The position numbers were made by a program, and so were the translations under genes. DNA of 64,000 nucleotides from positions 124,001 to 188,000 of the forward strand of contig JAWDKM010000007.1 of NCBI GenBank assembly GCA_032464575.1, given 5' to 3'. Position 1 is the first letter of the stretch; every line of letters starts with the position of its first letter. The notes beneath the pieces were generated by a model. The model was given only the letters and a program-made list of their open reading frames with translations. It ran no database searches and was not told where the DNA came from. This document shows positions 62,000 through 64,000 of the stretch, one piece after another. This DNA is from Pontivivens sp032464575 (GTDB lineage: Bacteria > Pseudomonadota > Alphaproteobacteria > Rhodobacterales > Rhodobacteraceae).

Positions 62000-63706
62000 T
62001 TACTGCCAGGACTGGATCAGCTCGTCATAGCTGACGGTGATAGGCTCCTCGTCCTCGTTCTCGAGCGCCGCCTTCGGCGAACCCTCCTGATCGAGCCAGT
62101 AGGACGCGTCCTGCGGCTCGTTCATCACCGGACCCAGGTCACCCTGGACGCCCGCCCGCTCCAGCCGCTCGAGCACCGCTTCCTGCTGCTCGCACAGCGC
62201 ATCGAGCGCTTCCTGCGCGGTCTTCGCACCCGAGGACGCATCCCCGATGTTCTGCCACCACAACTGCGCGAGGCGCGGATAGTCTGGCACGTTCGTCCCG
62301 GTCGGCGACCATGCCACGCGGGCCGGCGAGCGGTAGAACTCGATCAGACCGCCGAGGCGCGGCGCACGCTCGGTGAAGCTCTCGTGATCGATCGTGGACT
62401 CGCGGATGAAGGTCAGGCCCGCATGGGACTTCTCCACATCGACGGTGAGGGAGGTCACGAACTGCGCATAGAGCCACGCGGCCTGCGCCCGATCCACCGG
62501 GGTGGACTGCATCAGCGTCCAGGAACCCGCGTCCTGGTAGCCGACCTTCATTCCGTCCTCCCAGTAAACGCCGTGCGGGGACGGCGCCATGCGCCAGCGC
62601 GGCGAACCGTCCTCGTTCAGCACGGCCGTGGCCCCTTCGCCCACCATGTCGGCGGTGAAGGCAGTGTACCAGAACATCTGCTGCGCGATGCCGCCCTGGG
62701 ACGGGATCGGCCCGGACTCCGAGAATGTCATGCCGGCCGCCGCGGGCGGGGCATAGTTCTGCAGCCAGTCGGTATACTTCTCGATCGCGTAGACTGCGGC
62801 GGGGGAGTTCGTCGCCCCGCCCCGCTCGACGCACGAGCCGACGGGCTGGGAGTTCTCGTTCACTCGGATGCCCCATTCGTCGACCGGCAGGCCGTTCGGC
62901 TCGCCGACCGAACCCATGCCGGCCATGGACATCCACGCGTCCGTGAAGCGCCAGCCGAGCGACGGGTCCTTCTTGCCGTAGTCCATGTGACCGTAGACCG
63001 TCTGACCGTCGATCTCGCGGCCCGTGAAGAATGCGGCGATGTCCTCATAGGCCGACCAGTTCACCGGCACACCGAGCGGATAGCCGTACTCCGCCTCGAA
63101 ATCGGCCATGATCTCGGGATCGGTGAACCAGTCGTAGCGGAACCAGTAGAGGTTCGCGAATTGCTGCGTGGGCATCTGGTAGAGCTTGTCGTCCGGACCC
63201 GTAGTGAACTGCAGCCCGATGAAATCGTCGAGGTTCAGCGTCGGGCTGGTGACATCCGCGCCCTCGCCGGCCATCCAGTCGGTCAGGTTGCGCACCTGCT
63301 GGTAGCGCCAGTGGGTGCCGATCAGATCGGAGTCGTTGACATAGGCGTCGTAGATGTTCTCGCCCGACTGCATCTGGGTCTGAAGCTTCTCGACGACGTC
63401 GCCCTCGCCGATTAGGTCGTGGGTGACCTGGATGCCGGTGATCGCGGTAAAGGCCGGGGCGAGCACGTTCGCCTCGTACTCGTGGGTGGTGATGGTCTCG
63501 GAGACGACGTTGATCTCCATCCCGGCGAAGGGGGCCGCCGCATCGACGAACCACTGCATCTCCGCCTCCTGCTCCTCGCGGGACAGGGTCGAACGCTCGA
63601 TCTCGGCGTCGAGGAAGGCGCGCGCGGCATCCATGTCCGCGAAGGCCGGGGCGGCGAGCCCCAGCGTCAGCGCGAGCGCCGTGGTGGATGTGAGGGTCAG
63701 TTTCAT
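62000..63706 (-). CDS. ABC transporter substrate-binding protein, glycerol-uptake (GlpV-like) type
   Basis: A 568-residue extracellular solute-binding protein with signal peptide LTSTTALALTLGLAAPAFA. The long form and segments such as ANVLAPAFTAITGIQVTHDL, YQMPTQQFANLYWFRYDWFT and ATNSPAAVYAIEKYTDWLQN are typical of the binding proteins found with DUF2160 proteins in glycerol ABC operons (glpSTPQUV of rhizobia). GGGAGGAACC precedes the ATG. The DUF2160 gene lies 77 nt upstream, supporting this reading. Confidence 0.85.
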   Translation of the reverse strand: MKLTLTSTTALALTLGLAAPAFADMDAARAFLDAEIERSTLSREEQEAEMQWFVDAAAPFAGMEINVVSETITTHEYEANVLAPAFTAITGIQVTHDLIGEGDVVEKLQTQMQSGENIYDAYVNDSDLIGTHWRYQQVRNLTDWMAGEGADVTSPTLNLDDFIGLQFTTGPDDKLYQMPTQQFANLYWFRYDWFTDPEIMADFEAEYGYPLGVPVNWSAYEDIAAFFTGREIDGQTVYGHMDYGKKDPSLGWRFTDAWMSMAGMGSVGEPNGLPVDEWGIRVNENSQPVGSCVERGGATNSPAAVYAIEKYTDWLQNYAPPAAAGMTFSESGPIPSQGGIAQQMFWYTAFTADMVGEGATAVLNEDGSPRWRMAPSPHGVYWEDGMKVGYQDAGSWTLMQSTPVDRAQAAWLYAQFVTSLTVDVEKSHAGLTFIRESTIDHESFTERAPRLGGLIEFYRSPARVAWSPTGTNVPDYPRLAQLWWQNIGDASSGAKTAQEALDALCEQQEAVLERLERAGVQGDLGPVMNEPQDASYWLDQEGSPKAALENEDEEPITVSYDELIQSWQ

Positions 63707-63783
63707 GTGGTTCCTCCCTTGAATTGAACCGATTGTTCGGAGGGTCCGGTCGTTCGGCGCCGAACCCCCTCCCTGAAGTGTCG

Positions 63784-64000
63784 TCAGACCCAGCGGAACA
63801 CCGCCGCGGCATAGACGAGGCACAAGATGAGCGCGCCCCATTGCGGCAGGTCGCTGAGACCCAGCCAGGCGAGGTTGATGAAGGCCGAGCCCAGAAGCGT
63901 GATGAAGAGCCGGTCGCCCCGCGTCGTCTCGATCCTGAGGATGCCGGTGCGCGGCGTCTCCGGATACCGGATCGCCAGCACGGTGAAGACGATGAGCAAC
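63784..64000 (-). CDS. DUF2160 family membrane protein (GlpU-like), partial
   Basis: The last 71-72 residues are present; the N-terminus lies beyond the right edge. Visible are LIVFTVLAIRYPETPRTGIL, then GDRLFITLLGSAFINLAWLG and ALILCLVYAAAVFRWV. This small two-to-three-helix protein is the usual companion of the glycerol ABC transporter, encoded just before its binding protein. Function unknown. The permease and ATPase genes would be expected beyond the window. Confidence 0.82.
   Translation of the reverse strand, partial: LLIVFTVLAIRYPETPRTGILRIETTRGDRLFITLLGSAFINLAWLGLSDLPQWGALILCLVYAAAVFRWV

Overview
The window is a high-GC chromosomal segment from an alphaproteobacterium, almost certainly a Rhodobacterales (Rhodobacter/Roseobacter-type) organism. 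The evidence is a PhyR-NepR-EcfG general stress locus, ethylmalonyl-CoA pathway genes (ccr and ecm), a COG4111-type NAD regulator next to an HD hydrolase, and copies of an AT-centred intergenic repeat (core CAAATAtcCCCGCCGG). Gene density is about 1 per kb. I see no rRNA, tRNA, CRISPR array, prophage or intact insertion sequence.

Layout. 1-1.5 kb: an amidoligase overlapping a class I glutamine amidotransferase that runs off the left edge. 1.5-3.3 kb: general stress response locus (ecfG, nepR, divergent phyR) plus an entericidin-like lipoprotein. 3.5-10.5 kb: tamA-tamB outer-membrane assembly pair. 10.7-13.5 kb: XRE-cupin regulator and the threonine-to-glycine pathway kbl-tdh. 13.6-23.5 kb: housekeeping genes on both strands (NAD regulator, HD hydrolase, YceI, glycosyltransferase, ahcY, extensin-like protein, a trypsin-fold protein without a visible catalytic triad, EVE, YciI, tsaD). 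23.6-28.2 kb: flavin reductase and purine salvage (mtnP, apt), with a divergent MFS exporter/Lrp pair, an RHH regulator and two similar tiny genes between them. 28.3-36.1 kb: FAD oxidase, hydrolase/TetR pair, threonine synthase, M16 peptidase, acetyltransferase, YqgE, DsbD-type domain. 36.2-43.2 kb: RND pump and adaptor, moaB, uracil-DNA glycosylase, zinc-ribbon HTH protein. 43.3-50.8 kb: GST, PRC-barrel protein, ccr, acyltransferase, ecm. 50.8-57.8 kb: LacI-controlled ribose-type sugar ABC transporter with an isomerase and a dehydrogenase. 58.1-60.6 kb: vanadium-dependent haloperoxidase translationally coupled to a small membrane protein. 60.7-64 kb: iron-type alcohol dehydrogenase and the distal end of a glycerol-type ABC transporter operon running off the right edge.

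How the genes work together. ccr and ecm catalyse central steps of acetyl-CoA assimilation by the ethylmalonyl-CoA pathway. kbl-tdh feed glycine and acetyl-CoA from threonine. mtnP, apt and ahcY recycle adenine and SAM by-products. The sugar operon is autonomous: regulator, uptake, then two catabolic enzymes, with two matching operators in the divergent promoter. The haloperoxidase suggests marine-type halide chemistry.

The points most worth following up are the haloperoxidase with Ala where the algal enzymes have a vanadate-contacting Ser, the pair of tiny homologous genes beside the purine-salvage genes, the trypsin-fold protein without its triad, the 137-residue tandem repeats in TamB, the amidoligase/amidotransferase pair, and several perfect palindromes next to regulator genes.
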